DNA of 64,000 nucleotides from Butyricicoccus faecihominis (GCF_024462775.1 NZ_JANGCE010000002.1:124001-188000); one strand, 5' to 3'. Shown: positions 1-9,085, counted from the stretch's first letter. The notes: generated by a model from the sequence alone, not told the origin. Made by a program: numbers and translations.

Positions 1-575
1 ACGCCGGTGGGCTCGATCATCGCGCCCAGCTCGAAAGCGGTCATCTTGTCGCCGCCATAGTAGTTCATGATATCGTTAAGCTTGTAGCAGTACTTGGCAT
101 GAACCGCCGTGTACTCGGCAAAGCCGCCGTCATATGTAAGGCCGGGCTCTTCAAGCTCCTTGCACTGGTTGAACATGCCGCGGCGGCATGCGTCGCACTC
201 GCCGCACCAGTGCATGGATTCGACCGACACCAGATCGCCTACCTGCAGCTTCTTGACGTTCTTGCCTACCTCGACGATCTCGCCGGCGAACTCGTGGCCG
301 GTGATGATCGGGTACTTGGAGTGTCCGTCATACATCGAGTAGCCGTCCGCGTCCTGCTTGAGCAGGTGAGCGTCCGTGCCGCAGATGCCGGCGGCGCCTA
401 CCTTGATCATGACCTGCTCGTCGCCGCAAACCGGCATCGGACGGTCGGTCACAGAACCGTGGATGTTCTTCCAGATCTGGTTGCCGCGCAGCGCACGTCC
501 GGTCGTCTTTTCCCGTTCGGAAAGGACATAGCCTTCACGCGGCGCGTGATCCGCTTCCACATAAAATGCTCTCAT
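1..575 (-). CDS. Zinc-dependent medium-chain dehydrogenase, scyllo-inosose/polyol dehydrogenase-like (3' part outside window)
   Basis: About 191 N-terminal residues of a GroES-like alcohol dehydrogenase; the rest lies beyond position 1. The catalytic-zinc segment ICGTDAH and the proton-relay/zinc segment GHEFAGE are visible. A structural-zinc lobe (WCGECDACRRGMFNQC) supplies four cysteines. The long N-terminal extension before the GroES domain is shared with the protein at 45835-47013 and, as far as I recall, with Thermotoga scyllo-inosose 3-dehydrogenase. An NAD-dependent oxidation of a cyclitol or polyol is therefore likely, but the exact substrate is inferred. It lies just downstream of ABC transporter A, behind a terminator, so it probably has its own promoter. 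The start is the ATG at 575. Confidence 0.85.
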   Translation of the reverse strand, partial: MRAFYVEADHAPREGYVLSEREKTTGRALRGNQIWKNIHGSVTDRPMPVCGDEQVMIKVGAAGICGTDAHLLKQDADGYSMYDGHSKYPIITGHEFAGEIVEVGKNVKKLQVGDLVSVESMHWCGECDACRRGMFNQCKELEEPGLTYDGGFAEYTAVHAKYCYKLNDIMNYYGGDKMTAFELGAMIEPTG

Positions 576-1073
576 TTCATTATCCTCTTTTCGTCAGCAG
601 TTCGTTTGGTTGCTTTCCTTCGTGGTTTATGGTATATCCGGGGGTTTAAGGAACGCTGCGCGCCTTGCGTTCCCTCTTTGCTTTTGTGTCTCTATTATAG
701 CTTTGCACGCCGCTTTCCGCTATATTTTTCTTGTGCCATGTTTTCTTTTTGAGGGCCGTTTTTCGTGAAATCCCGCCTCGTTCTTTCACATTCTTGCGAG
801 CACCTAATTCTTGCGGTGTCCGGCGCCCCTTTCTTGGGCATTCCTGCTTTCCTCTCCCCCTTCCCCCTCCCAAAGAAGACCAATATGCGCTGTTTTGGCG
901 ATTATTTATAATTTACACCCTTCTTTTTGTTTACTTCGCATAATCGAGGCGCAAGGTATAAATCATTGTGAAATCATCAGAACGCCGGCCATATCGCAAA
1001 ATTTCCATTCCCCTTGCGCGCGGTATGGGCAAAAGCACAGAGCCCCGGCGGCACGCGCAACGCGGCCCCGGGG
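576..1073. other. Intergenic region without a recognised gene
   Basis: About 500 bases between the dehydrogenase and the terminator of the transporter A operon. No open frame here has a ribosome binding site or recognisable protein. It must carry the dehydrogenase promoter. An ATTATA at 694-699 would read TATAAT on the minus strand, but no good -35 is correctly spaced, so I do not call it. Confidence 0.5.
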
Positions 1074-1108
1074 CAAATAAAGAGGGCCGGAACTTACGTT
1101 CCGGCCCT
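1074..1108 (-). terminator. Rho-independent terminator of transporter A operon
   Basis: Eleven-base perfect stem (1083-1093 with 1098-1108, arm AGGGCCGGAAC) with a 4-base loop. On the minus strand it is followed by CTCTTTATTT. It sits 46 bases after the permease stop codon. Confidence 0.9.
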
Positions 1109-1153
1109 CGATGCCGCTCTTACATCTTATATAGGAGCAGTTTGGGTCTGTCA

Positions 1154-2182
1154 TTACTTTTCGCTCTTCTCTTCAGCCTTAGCAACAGCAAGACGCTTTG
1201 CGTTAGCTTCCATACGGCTGCGGACTACGTCGACGAATACCGCCGCGATAATGATGGCGCCGATAACGATCAGCTGCAAGTCGGACGAAACGCCCAGCAG
1301 GTTACAGCCGTTGCGGATAACGGTGATCATGAACGCGCCGATCAGCGTGCCCCAAACGTTGCCCTTGCCGCCGAGGAAGGACGCGCCGCCGATGATACAG
1401 GACGCGATAGCATCCAGATCGCCTTCCTGCGATGCCAGCGGTACCGCAGAGTTCAGACGGCCGATGTACACGACGCCGGCCAGCGCGCAGAAGAAGCCGC
1501 TCAGCGCATAGCAGGTGATCTGTACATTATCGGTATTGATACCGGCCAGACGGGCCGCTTCCGAGTTGCCGCCGAAGGAGTAAATCTTACGGCCAAGCGG
1601 CGTCTTGGAAAGGAAGATGTGCATCAGAACAAATACAACGATCGTCAGGATAAACGAGAGCGGAATGCCAACAGGCTCCGCGGTGCCCACGGTCAGTACG
1701 CCCTTCGGGAAGCCGGCGATAGAAGCCGAGCCCATGATAACGAGCGTGATGCCGCGGTAGATGTTCTTGGTGCCCAGCGTTGCGATGAAGGGGTGAGGCA
1801 GGTGCAGCTTGGTCAGCAGCAGGCCGTTGATCATACCCGCTACCGCGCCGATGACCAGACAGATGACGATCAGGACGATCGAGTTGACCATCGTATCGGC
1901 GGAAAAGAATTTCTTCATCAATACGGCGGTCACGCCGGTCGAGATCGCGAGCAGGGAGCCCGCGGATAGGTCGATACCGCCAAGCAGGATAACGCACAAC
2001 ATGCCGACGCTCATCAGCGCCACGATCGGCACCTGACGCAGCAGGTTTAGGATGTTGGTCATGGTAAAGAAGTTGCCCTTGGTCGCGATGCCGAGCGCTA
2101 CACAGATCAGCACCAGAGCAAGCAGCGGGCCGAGCTTGCCGAGAGCGTCCTTAAAGGACGATTTTTTCGTGGTTTCAGTCAT
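1154..2182 (-). CDS. Ribose/sugar ABC transporter permease (RbsC type), system A
   Basis: Membrane subunit of a BPD_transp_2 (ribose/galactose-type) importer, 342 residues with eight to ten hydrophobic segments. It carries the family signature GGIDLSAGS near residue 70 and the cytoplasmic coupling-loop stretch GGNSEAARLAGI. The start is set at the ATG at 2182, because ATGA overlaps the stop of the ATPase gene and GGGGAGGA stands 8 bases upstream; an ATG 18 bases further upstream is less likely. It is the last gene of a binding protein-ATPase-permease operon. The single permease presumably homodimerises. The substrate is unknown; the neighbouring polyol dehydrogenase suggests a sugar or cyclitol. 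Confidence 0.93.
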   Translation of the reverse strand: MTETTKKSSFKDALGKLGPLLALVLICVALGIATKGNFFTMTNILNLLRQVPIVALMSVGMLCVILLGGIDLSAGSLLAISTGVTAVLMKKFFSADTMVNSIVLIVICLVIGAVAGMINGLLLTKLHLPHPFIATLGTKNIYRGITLVIMGSASIAGFPKGVLTVGTAEPVGIPLSFILTIVVFVLMHIFLSKTPLGRKIYSFGGNSEAARLAGINTDNVQITCYALSGFFCALAGVVYIGRLNSAVPLASQEGDLDAIASCIIGGASFLGGKGNVWGTLIGAFMITVIRNGCNLLGVSSDLQLIVIGAIIIAAVFVDVVRSRMEANAKRLAVAKAEEKSEK

Positions 2183-3678
2183 TCCAAAGTTCCTCCCCAT
2201 GCGGCTTTCATAATATCTTCCTGATTGAAGTGTTCGGAATCACGGTCGATCTTCGCCATGATTCTGCCGTGACGCATAACGATCACGCGGTCGCTCATGC
2301 CAAGGATCTCAGGCAGTTCGGAAGAGACCATCAGCACGGCTTTCCCCTTTTTGACCAGATCGTTCATGACGTTGTAAACTTCGATCTTTGCGCCGACGTC
2401 GATACCGCGCGTCGGTTCGTCGAAGATGTAGATATCCGCGTCCGTGTTGACCCACTTGCCGATAACGACTTTCTGCTGGTTGCCGCCCGAAAGCGAGCCG
2501 ACCGGCGTTTCCAGCGTCGGCGTCTTGATGCGGTAGGTCTTAACGTTCTCTTCCGCTACCTTTCTGTGCTTGCTTTCATCGAGCAGCAAGCCCTTGCGGT
2601 CGCGGTCGATCGTGGCAAGGTGCAGGTTGTTCATGACCGATGCATCGAGGATCAAGCCCTCGCCCTTGCGGTCCTCCGTCAGGAACGCGATCTTGTTATG
2701 GATAGCGTCCGCCGGACGGACGATATTTACCTTCTTACCTTTAATGTAGATATCGCCGCTGTCGCGGATATCCGCGCCAAACAGCGCGCGCATGGTCTCG
2801 GTACGGCCCGCGCCGACCAGACCGGAGAAGCCGAGCACTTCTCCCGCGTATGCGGTAAAGCTAACATCATGCAGAACGCCCGCGCTGTTCATGTGCTCAA
2901 TGCGGAGCATTTCCTCGCCCTTCTGGGCGAATTCCTTCGGGAACAGGTTGTCAAGGCTGCGGCCCACCATGTGGGAGATCAGCAGGTCCTTGGTCATTTC
3001 CTGTACCGGCGTGGTGGAGATCCATTTGCCGTCACGCATGACCGTGATATCGTCGCAGCACTCGAAGATCTCTTCCAGCTTATGCGAAACGAATACGATC
3101 GAAATGCCCTTATCCTTCAGCATCTTGATCGTTTTGAAAAGCTGTTCTACTTCCGACTCGGATAGAGACGAGGTCGGCTCGTCCATGATGATCAGCCGTG
3201 CATCCGAAAGGATGGACTTGCCGATCTCAATTGTCTGCTGCACGCCAAGGCCGAGCTTCGAGCATTCCGTACGGGGATCGACCGGCTGTCCGAGGTCGGC
3301 CATGATCTCCGCGGCGCGCTTGTGCATTGTCTTATAATCACACAGGGGTCCCTTGGTTTTGTAATAGTTGATAAACAGGTTGTCCGTGACGTTCAGTTCC
3401 TGAACGATGTTCAGCTCCTGATACACACAGCCGACGCCCGCGTGCTTTGCGACCATCGGGTTGGTCAGATGGACCTGCTTACCATCGATAAAGATCTGGC
3501 CCTTATCCGGCTGGTTTACGCCGGTAAAAACCTTGATGAGCGTACTTTTACCCGCGCCGTTTTCTCCGATCAGACCATGCACGGTACCCTTGCGCACCGT
3601 AAAGGACATATCATCCAGCGCGACAACACCAGGGAAGTATTTGGTGATATTCTTTAACTCCATGATTACTTCGTTCAT
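2179..3678 (-). CDS. Sugar ABC transporter ATP-binding protein (RbsA/MglA type), system A
   Basis: Double-cassette ATPase of 499 residues that energises system A. The first cassette has Walker A (GENGAGKS, about residue 38) and Walker B (LIIMDEPT). The second has the degenerate P-loop GLVGAGRTE, the signature LSGGNQQK and a second Walker B (IYIFDEPTRG). Both cassettes are full length, as normal for the RbsA family (about 500 residues). Its stop overlaps the permease start by four bases, implying translational coupling. It lies 136 bases after the binding-protein gene, separated by a hairpin. Confidence 0.95.
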   Translation of the reverse strand: MNEVIMELKNITKYFPGVVALDDMSFTVRKGTVHGLIGENGAGKSTLIKVFTGVNQPDKGQIFIDGKQVHLTNPMVAKHAGVGCVYQELNIVQELNVTDNLFINYYKTKGPLCDYKTMHKRAAEIMADLGQPVDPRTECSKLGLGVQQTIEIGKSILSDARLIIMDEPTSSLSESEVEQLFKTIKMLKDKGISIVFVSHKLEEIFECCDDITVMRDGKWISTTPVQEMTKDLLISHMVGRSLDNLFPKEFAQKGEEMLRIEHMNSAGVLHDVSFTAYAGEVLGFSGLVGAGRTETMRALFGADIRDSGDIYIKGKKVNIVRPADAIHNKIAFLTEDRKGEGLILDASVMNNLHLATIDRDRKGLLLDESKHRKVAEENVKTYRIKTPTLETPVGSLSGGNQQKVVIGKWVNTDADIYIFDEPTRGIDVGAKIEVYNVMNDLVKKGKAVLMVSSELPEILGMSDRVIVMRHGRIMAKIDRDSEHFNQEDIMKAAWGGTLE

Positions 3679-3722
3679 AATGCCGCAATCACCTACTTTC
3701 GATAGATACGTTTTAAAAGGAA

Positions 3723-3746
3723 GCCGGGGGATATTACTCCCCCGGC
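3723..3746 (-). terminator. Intercistronic hairpin after the binding-protein gene (system A)
   Basis: GCCGGGGG pairs with CCCCCGGC around an 8-base loop, and on the minus strand TTCCTTTT follows. Between an upstream binding-protein gene and its downstream ATPase such a hairpin usually acts as a partial terminator or mRNA stabiliser, giving excess binding protein. Equivalent hairpins follow the binding-protein genes of systems B and C. Confidence 0.65.
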
Positions 3747-3814
3747 ATTGCCTTTCCCCATATAGTTCAAGACTTTCAGGGTAGCTGTTTCGTTCTTACA
3801 GTACTAAGTACGGA

Positions 3815-4834
3815 TCAGCTCTCGCCTACCAGCTCCTTGAGGTTCGCTACGAAGTCGGCAGCGTTCTCCGCGCTGACCATCTCCGCGCCGGAATCGATGC
3901 GATCTTCGATCGTTTCGCCCTTGGCAAGCTTAACAGCGTTCTCAACGCCCAGCTGGCCCATCTTGTACGGGCTCTGCGCAACGGTACCGACCATTACGTC
4001 GCTGCCGCCGGCGATGATCTCGCAAACCGGGATCGTGCCGTCGAAGCCGATAACCGGAATGGTCTTGCCCGCGTTGGTGATTGCGCGCTCAGCGCCCTGC
4101 GCCATGGAGTCGGCGGTGGTGCAGACTACGTCAATGTTGTCGTAGCGGTTCATCAGGTCCTGCATGACGTTCATGCCCTTCTCAGCCTCGGAGTCGGCAG
4201 CCTTGATCTCAAGGATGTTGACGCCAGCCTCTTCCAGACCGGCCTTGAAGCCAGCTTCGCGCTGATCATGGGTGGTGTCGCCCGCACGGCCGCGCAGGAT
4301 GATGGCATTCTTGCCTTCGCCTACGAGCTTGCCGGCGAAGTCGCCGCCGATTTTGCCGGCTGCTTCGTTACCGGTGCCGATAAAGGAAACCTTCTTGTCA
4401 AAGGTCGGCAGGTCGGTATCAACAGCGATAACCGGAATACCGGCATCGTCAGCCTGCTGCAGAACGGGGATAACGGTGTCCGGAGAGGACGGAGCCAGAC
4501 AGAGCACGTCGATCTTCTGACCAACGAGGTTCTGGATCATGTCAACCTGAGCCTGCACGTCCGATTCCGAGTTCGGAGCGATGAAGTCCAGCTTAACGCC
4601 GAGGCGGTCAGCAGCTTCCTTCGCACCCGCCTGAACGAGTACCCAGTACTGGTCGGCCAAGCTCTTTACAACAAAGCCAACATGCACATCGCCGCCGGCG
4701 GCACTGTCGTCGCCGCCCTCAGCGCTGGTGTCCGGAGTCTTTGTGTCGTCGGTCTTGGCCGGTTCGCTGCCGCAAGCGGTCAGCGACAATGCCATGGCAC
4801 CCGCCAACAGCATTGCAAGTAATCTCTTTTTCAT
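3815..4834 (-). CDS. Sugar-binding lipoprotein of ABC transporter (RbsB type), system A
   Basis: Extracytoplasmic substrate-binding protein of 339 residues. It has a lipoprotein signal peptide with lipobox LTAC (cysteine about residue 21), an acidic Ser/Asp/Gly linker and a Peripbp_4 (type I periplasmic-binding) fold beginning around HVGFVVKS. Typical segments such as PVIAVDTD, GRAGDTTHDQREAGF and PVIGFDG are present. First gene of operon A, with RBS AAGGAGGAAG ahead of the ATG at 4834. It is transcribed away from the AraC-type gene at 5582, which is the obvious candidate regulator. The ligand cannot be read from sequence. Confidence 0.94.
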   Translation of the reverse strand: MKKRLLAMLLAGAMALSLTACGSEPAKTDDTKTPDTSAEGGDDSAAGGDVHVGFVVKSLADQYWVLVQAGAKEAADRLGVKLDFIAPNSESDVQAQVDMIQNLVGQKIDVLCLAPSSPDTVIPVLQQADDAGIPVIAVDTDLPTFDKKVSFIGTGNEAAGKIGGDFAGKLVGEGKNAIILRGRAGDTTHDQREAGFKAGLEEAGVNILEIKAADSEAEKGMNVMQDLMNRYDNIDVVCTTADSMAQGAERAITNAGKTIPVIGFDGTIPVCEIIAGGSDVMVGTVAQSPYKMGQLGVENAVKLAKGETIEDRIDSGAEMVSAENAADFVANLKELVGES

Positions 4835-5474
4835 TTTTCTTCCTCCTTGAGTGTTTTATATAAACCAACCGAGTGGTTCATATCGTCTCTTAGCGCGCCG
4901 CCACCCCTCACGGGAGGAATTATGTACTGCGGCTGCGCGCACGCATAGGGTTCACAGGGCGCCGTTCTTTGGGTCAGTTCACTCAGCCGATGCATATATG
5001 CACCAAATGAAAAGGGCGCCTCTTCTATAAAACGCCCACGCCGGCAAGCAGCCTAACCAAAATATTGCGGGTGCGGTTTTCACCGCCTGTCCCTGTTTAT
5101 CGGTGCGCCCGGCATGTCCGGACAACACCCGCCCTCAAGCGTGCAATTAGCATATCATGTTCCATCGTCGTTTTGCCATACAATTATTGCGGCGATTACA
5201 CCCTTTTAGGGTTGTTTTAAGCCTCTTCAAGAATGTCAATTTAGTAATCTTGCGTTTTTGGGCCTTTTACGGACTTGTAACCTCATCCCGTTCAGTAACT
5301 TGCACAAATAAATCTTAAATTTTTGTGCAACTTTTTCAAAGAATTCAAGCACTGTCCGGTTTTTCTCTTTCTTGCGAACAAAAGTTGCTCAAAACTTGTG
5401 CCTTTTTCGCATATGATATGGTATCCTTTTGATTTCTTGCGATTCCACCCGCCTGTTTTTTGGGGTTCGAGCGA
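4835..5474. promoter_or_regulatory. Divergent control region between transporter A and AraC regulator
   Basis: About 640 non-coding bases. The half nearest the binding-protein gene is GC-rich with several short inverted repeats and could be a long 5' leader; the half nearest the regulator is AT-rich. A TTGACA reading toward transporter A is present (TGTCAA at 5234-5239), but I could not place a convincing -10 at 16-18 bases. No coding frame is supported. Confidence 0.5.
5300..5330. promoter_or_regulatory. Candidate AraC-family operator
   Basis: Inverted repeat TTGCACAAA (5300-5308) and TTTGTGCAA (5322-5330), with centres 22 bases apart, about two helical turns. A related half-site ACTTGTGC lies near 5395. 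The spacing and the position between the transporter and the regulator fit a dimeric AraC-type activator. This is inference from geometry only. Confidence 0.45.
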
Positions 5475-5503
5475 TTGACAAGTTTGCGCTGACGTGGTAT
5501 AAA
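5475..5503 (+). promoter_or_regulatory. Sigma-A promoter of the AraC regulator operon
   Basis: TTGACA (5475-5480), 17-base spacer, TATAAA (5498-5503), about 80 bases before the chosen GTG start. Confidence 0.85.
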
Positions 5504-5581
5504 GTTAGCGCTATCTATTAAATCTTGCGGTATGGACAAGACCGTCCGCGCCGTCATCCGACTATAAAGGAGGTTTGCCAC

Positions 5582-6487
5582 GTGATCCAGTGCTTTGCCG
5601 ATTCTGCGTATCAGTCCAGTTTTGAGGCTGGGAAAACGCCCCGCTTGCTTTTCGCCAGCAAGATTGACTCGTCCTATTCTTCACACCCGCGCGTGCTGCA
5701 CAAACACAACGATTCTTTAGAAATTCTATATGTTCGCTCGGGCACCGGCGTATATATCATTGAAGAAACGCGCTACGCCATCAAAGCAGGCGACATCATC
5801 ATTTGCAATTCCGGGCGGCTGCACGACGAGGACCCCTCCTGCAGTCAGGATCTAAACACCCTTTGCATCTCGGTATCCGACGTCCACGTGATCGGCCTGC
5901 CGCAAAACCATTTGATCGACGCGCAATACTCCCCCGTTTTCCCCGCGGGCGAATCCGCCGAAATCGTCGGCTCGCTGATGACCATGATTCACAGCATGCT
6001 CGCGAGCGATCCCTCCGGCTCGGTGGAGACCTGTCAGCACCTTACCGTCGCTTTGCTGTGCAAGCTGCTGCTCGTCATCCGCAAGCACTGTGCGATCGCG
6101 GGCGATACGGTGCACACCCGTACTGATATCATTGTAGAACAAGTGAAGAGTTATATCAACACGCATTTTGACGAACCCTTCACTTTACAAGATATTTCCG
6201 ATTCCATTCATGTAAGTCCATACCATCTTTCCCATGTTTTTAAGGCACAGACCGGTTATTCACCCATGCAGTACACGCTGCGCCGCCGTTTGGGCGAAGC
6301 GCAAAGCCTGCTGATCTCGACCGGGCTGACGATGACGGAAATCTCCGTCATGGTTGGTTTTGGCAATCCGTGCCACTTCAACACCATGTTCTCCAAATAT
6401 ATCGGCATGTCGCCCAGCAAATACCGCTCTTCCTATGTCGATCGGAAAAGCGGTGAAAAAATACCGGAAACGAGGAAGCTGTTATGA
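5582..6487 (+). CDS. AraC-family transcriptional regulator with cupin sensor domain
   Basis: 301 residues. The N-terminal half is a cupin-like effector domain (KHNDSLEILYV, then IKAGDIIICNSGRLHDE). The last 100 residues form the two-helix-turn-helix AraC domain (FTLQDISDSIHVSPYHLSHVF and MTEISVMVGFGNPCHFNTMF). I place the start at GTG 5582, which has AAAGGAGG at 5566-5573 with an 8-base spacer; an upstream ATG at 5525 has no such site. The stop overlaps the next gene by four bases (ATGA). Likely a local regulator of the two permeases downstream and possibly of transporter A upstream. Confidence 0.9.
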   Translation: MIQCFADSAYQSSFEAGKTPRLLFASKIDSSYSSHPRVLHKHNDSLEILYVRSGTGVYIIEETRYAIKAGDIIICNSGRLHDEDPSCSQDLNTLCISVSDVHVIGLPQNHLIDAQYSPVFPAGESAEIVGSLMTMIHSMLASDPSGSVETCQHLTVALLCKLLLVIRKHCAIAGDTVHTRTDIIVEQVKSYINTHFDEPFTLQDISDSIHVSPYHLSHVFKAQTGYSPMQYTLRRRLGEAQSLLISTGLTMTEISVMVGFGNPCHFNTMFSKYIGMSPSKYRSSYVDRKSGEKIPETRKLL

Positions 6488-7224
6488 CCTTATCACTTGC
6501 CGTTTATATCTTCATTATTATTTCCATTTCCTTTATCGTCAAGGGTCTGGCGGGCTTCGGCGATCCCCTGATCTCCAATCCGCTGCTCGCCATGCGGCTG
6601 GACAACAAGGACATCACCCCCGCCCTGCTTCCCGTTTCGCTCATTCTGAACGCCTTTATCGTGCTGAAAAACCGCGCGGCGTTTTCTCTGCGCGCCGTCG
6701 CGCCGATCGCTTTTTGGGTGCTGCTCGGCATCATCCCAGGCACGATGCTCCTCAAGCTCGGCGCGCCGTGGATCCTCAAGGTCGTGCTCGGCCTGCTGAT
6801 CATCGGCCTGGGCATCGAGATGCTCACCCGCAAGGATACGGGCGATATGAAGCCCAATCCGGCCGTTCAGGCGATCATGAGCTTTCTCTCCGGCGTTACC
6901 GCGGGCCTGTTTGGCATCAATATGCTTTTCCTTATCTACTTAGAGCGCACCGCAAAGGGCCGTCAGGAATTTCGCGCCAATGTGTGCTTTGTCTTTTTTC
7001 TCGAAAATCTGTTTCGCACGATCGTTTACATCTATAACGGCATTTTCACCGCGTTCACATTACAGATCACGCTGGTCACCATTCCCGCGGCCTTCCTCGG
7101 CATGTGGATCGGCTCGCAGATCGACAAGCATATCGACGAAAAGCGCATCAAAAAATTGATCATCTATGTATTTATTCTCGGCGGCCTATCAACGCTGATC
7201 AAAGCGCTGCTGTTCCGCGCCTGA
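6484..7224 (+). CDS. TauE/SafE-family permease
   Basis: 246 residues, almost entirely hydrophobic with about eight membrane segments. The N-terminal KGLAGFGDPLISNPLLA is typical of the TauE/SafE (DUF81) family, and a second repeat-like half begins near GLFGINMLF. Family members export sulfite, sulfonates or small organic anions; the substrate here is unknown. It overlaps the AraC regulator by four bases and is followed after 24 bases by an MFS gene, so the three form one operon. Confidence 0.85.
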   Translation: MTLSLAVYIFIIISISFIVKGLAGFGDPLISNPLLAMRLDNKDITPALLPVSLILNAFIVLKNRAAFSLRAVAPIAFWVLLGIIPGTMLLKLGAPWILKVVLGLLIIGLGIEMLTRKDTGDMKPNPAVQAIMSFLSGVTAGLFGINMLFLIYLERTAKGRQEFRANVCFVFFLENLFRTIVYIYNGIFTAFTLQITLVTIPAAFLGMWIGSQIDKHIDEKRIKKLIIYVFILGGLSTLIKALLFRA

Positions 7225-7248
7225 TAGAGAGGACAATCCGAAACCGAC

Positions 7249-8427
7249 ATGAAGAAACAATCTTTTTTCGGGTCTCTTGTGCCCCGCGACCGTTTCATGG
7301 TGGGCAACCTTTTCTTTCTGTATTTGATCCAAGGTATATTTACCATCCTGATCGGCTCGATCCTGCCGATGATGAAAGCGGAATACGGACTGGACTACCG
7401 CATCGGCGGTTTTTTGATCTCGGCGCACTCCATCGGCAACCAACTCACCGCGCTGATCGCCGGTCTGGTGGCCCTTGGACTGGGCACCAAGCGTTCGCTC
7501 TTAATGTTCAACGCCATGCCCTTTATCGGTTTTGCGCTGACGCTGGTCACCGGCAATCCGCTGCTTTTGATTTTCGCGTTGCTGCTCACCGGCGTAGGCC
7601 GCGGCGCGATCAGCAATTATAACAATCAGATCATCAGTTCTCTTTCGGGGGGCTCGGCGGCGCCGCTCAACATGCTGCACGGGTTCTTTGCGATCGGCGC
7701 GGTCTCCGCGCCCTTTCTTGTGCTCTTTTGCACCCGGAACAGCGACCACGGCTGGCGGTATGCCGTCATTGCCATCATCGTGCTCGGCATCATCTCGATG
7801 ATCTCCTCGCCCTTTATGAAAATGGACAGCGCGCCCAGCGCGGATTCCGCCGAGGGCGGCAGCTCATTCGGCTTTTTAAAGGACCGGCAGCTTTTACTGT
7901 CCGCCGCGATCATGTTTTTCTATCAATGCGTCGAGGCCTCGGTCATGGGCTGGATGGTCACCTACTACATCGATTCCGGCGTCGCCACACAGGATTCGGC
8001 GCAGCTTCTCACCTCGCTGCTTTGGGTGACGATCCTCATCGGGCGCTTCGCGTGTTCAGCGCTTGCCAGCCGCTTTTCATCCGCGCGTATCATCCTGTTT
8101 TTGTGCAGCGGCATCATCCTGTTCCTTATCGTTTTGCTTTTCTGCCACAGCCTTGTTCCCATGCTGTTCGGTACGATCGGCCTCGGCCTTTCACTTTCGG
8201 GCATGTACGGCACAACGGTCGCCAACGCGGGCGACGTTTTCGGTAAGTATCCGCTCGCCATGGGCGTATTCGTCACGGCCAGCGGCATCGGCGCGATCAT
8301 TACGCCCTCGATCATCGGCGCGATCGCACAGCATACCGACATGCGCCTCGGCATGGGCGTATTGCTCTTCCCCGCCGTGATCGCCCTGCTGCTCGCCATC
8401 CGCAACCGGATAAAAAACCCCGGGTAA
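7249..8427 (+). CDS. Major facilitator superfamily transporter
   Basis: 392 residues with about twelve membrane segments in two halves joined by a hydrophilic loop near residues 190-205 (MKMDSAPSADSAEGG). The N-terminal half resembles FucP/GPH-like sugar and cation symporters, but no decisive motif was seen. Last gene of the AraC-TauE-MFS operon, followed immediately by a strong terminator. A weak GAGAGGA precedes the ATG at 7249. Substrate unknown. Confidence 0.85.
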   Translation: MKKQSFFGSLVPRDRFMVGNLFFLYLIQGIFTILIGSILPMMKAEYGLDYRIGGFLISAHSIGNQLTALIAGLVALGLGTKRSLLMFNAMPFIGFALTLVTGNPLLLIFALLLTGVGRGAISNYNNQIISSLSGGSAAPLNMLHGFFAIGAVSAPFLVLFCTRNSDHGWRYAVIAIIVLGIISMISSPFMKMDSAPSADSAEGGSSFGFLKDRQLLLSAAIMFFYQCVEASVMGWMVTYYIDSGVATQDSAQLLTSLLWVTILIGRFACSALASRFSSARIILFLCSGIILFLIVLLFCHSLVPMLFGTIGLGLSLSGMYGTTVANAGDVFGKYPLAMGVFVTASGIGAIITPSIIGAIAQHTDMRLGMGVLLFPAVIALLLAIRNRIKNPG

Positions 8428-8430
8428 ATT

Positions 8431-8477
8431 AAAAAAATCCTTCGGACAGCGCATAACCGTCCGAAGGATTTTTTTAT
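8431..8477. terminator. Bidirectional terminator
   Basis: Stem AATCCTTCGGAC/GTCCGAAGGATT with A-run before and T-run after. It serves the plus-strand MFS gene and the convergent gene ending at 8474. Confidence 0.92.
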
Positions 8478-8968
8478 TGGAAGCTCTGAAACACGCCCAG
8501 CGCGCCGTGCGAGGCGGCCAGCATGATCAGCCCCGCCGTGACCACGCCGCACAGAATGGAGAACAGCGCCTTGCCCTTGGGCATTTTCAGAATGGTCGCG
8601 ATCAGCGCGCCAGACCATGCGCCCGTTCCGGGCAGCGGTATCGCAACGAACAGGAACAGACCGATGCGCGCGTACTTGGTGACTTTGTCGGTCTTGCTCA
8701 AAAGTTTGTTTTTATAAGCCGTGCCGAGCTTGGTGAACGGCCGCAGCGAGATCACCCAGTCGAGTATCTTTTCCCCGAAAAACAACAGAAACGGGATCGG
8801 CAGCATATTGCCGAGGTATGCGAGCGGCAACACGACATGCCACGGCAGTCCGGCCGCCACACCGAGCGGCACCGCGCCGCGCAGCTCCACCAGCGGCACC
8901 ATGGAAATGATCGTTACCGCCAGCTCCGCGCCCGCGCCGAGCAGCCAGTTGAATAAATCGGCAAACAT
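8474..8968 (-). CDS. Small multi-drug export family membrane protein (COG2426)
   Basis: 164 residues with four to five hydrophobic segments. The stretches ELRGAVPLGVAAGLP, GNMLPIPFLLFFGEKILDW and FVAIPLPGTGAWSGALIA are characteristic of the Sm_multidrug_ex family. Proline- and glycine-containing re-entrant segments in it resemble those of DedA-like carriers. The start is ATG 8968, preceded by AAGGAAGGA; a longer reading from 9034 lacks a ribosome site. It stands alone between two terminators or promoters. Despite the family name the substrate is not established. Confidence 0.85.
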   Translation of the reverse strand: MFADLFNWLLGAGAELAVTIISMVPLVELRGAVPLGVAAGLPWHVVLPLAYLGNMLPIPFLLFFGEKILDWVISLRPFTKLGTAYKNKLLSKTDKVTKYARIGLFLFVAIPLPGTGAWSGALIATILKMPKGKALFSILCGVVTAGLIMLAASHGALGVFQSFQ

Positions 8969-9056
8969 GTATTCCGTCCTTCCTTTTTTGCTGAAACTAC
9001 TGCCTATAATACCCCAAAAACGTCTCAAGCACAAGCCTTTTCTGGAAATTTTACAT

Positions 9057-9085
9057 TTGACATACCTCGTTCATCGAGGTATACT
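9057..9085 (+). promoter_or_regulatory. Sigma-A promoter of the padR operon
   Basis: TTGACA (9057-9062), 17-base spacer, TATACT (9080-9085). The ATG of the PadR gene follows about 40 bases later. Confidence 0.9.
9062..9082. promoter_or_regulatory. PadR operator candidate inside the promoter
   Basis: Perfect 8-5-8 inverted repeat ATACCTCG/CGAGGTAT filling the whole spacer and touching both -35 and -10. PadR proteins are winged-helix dimers that repress their own promoters, so autorepression is the simplest reading. Confidence 0.75.
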
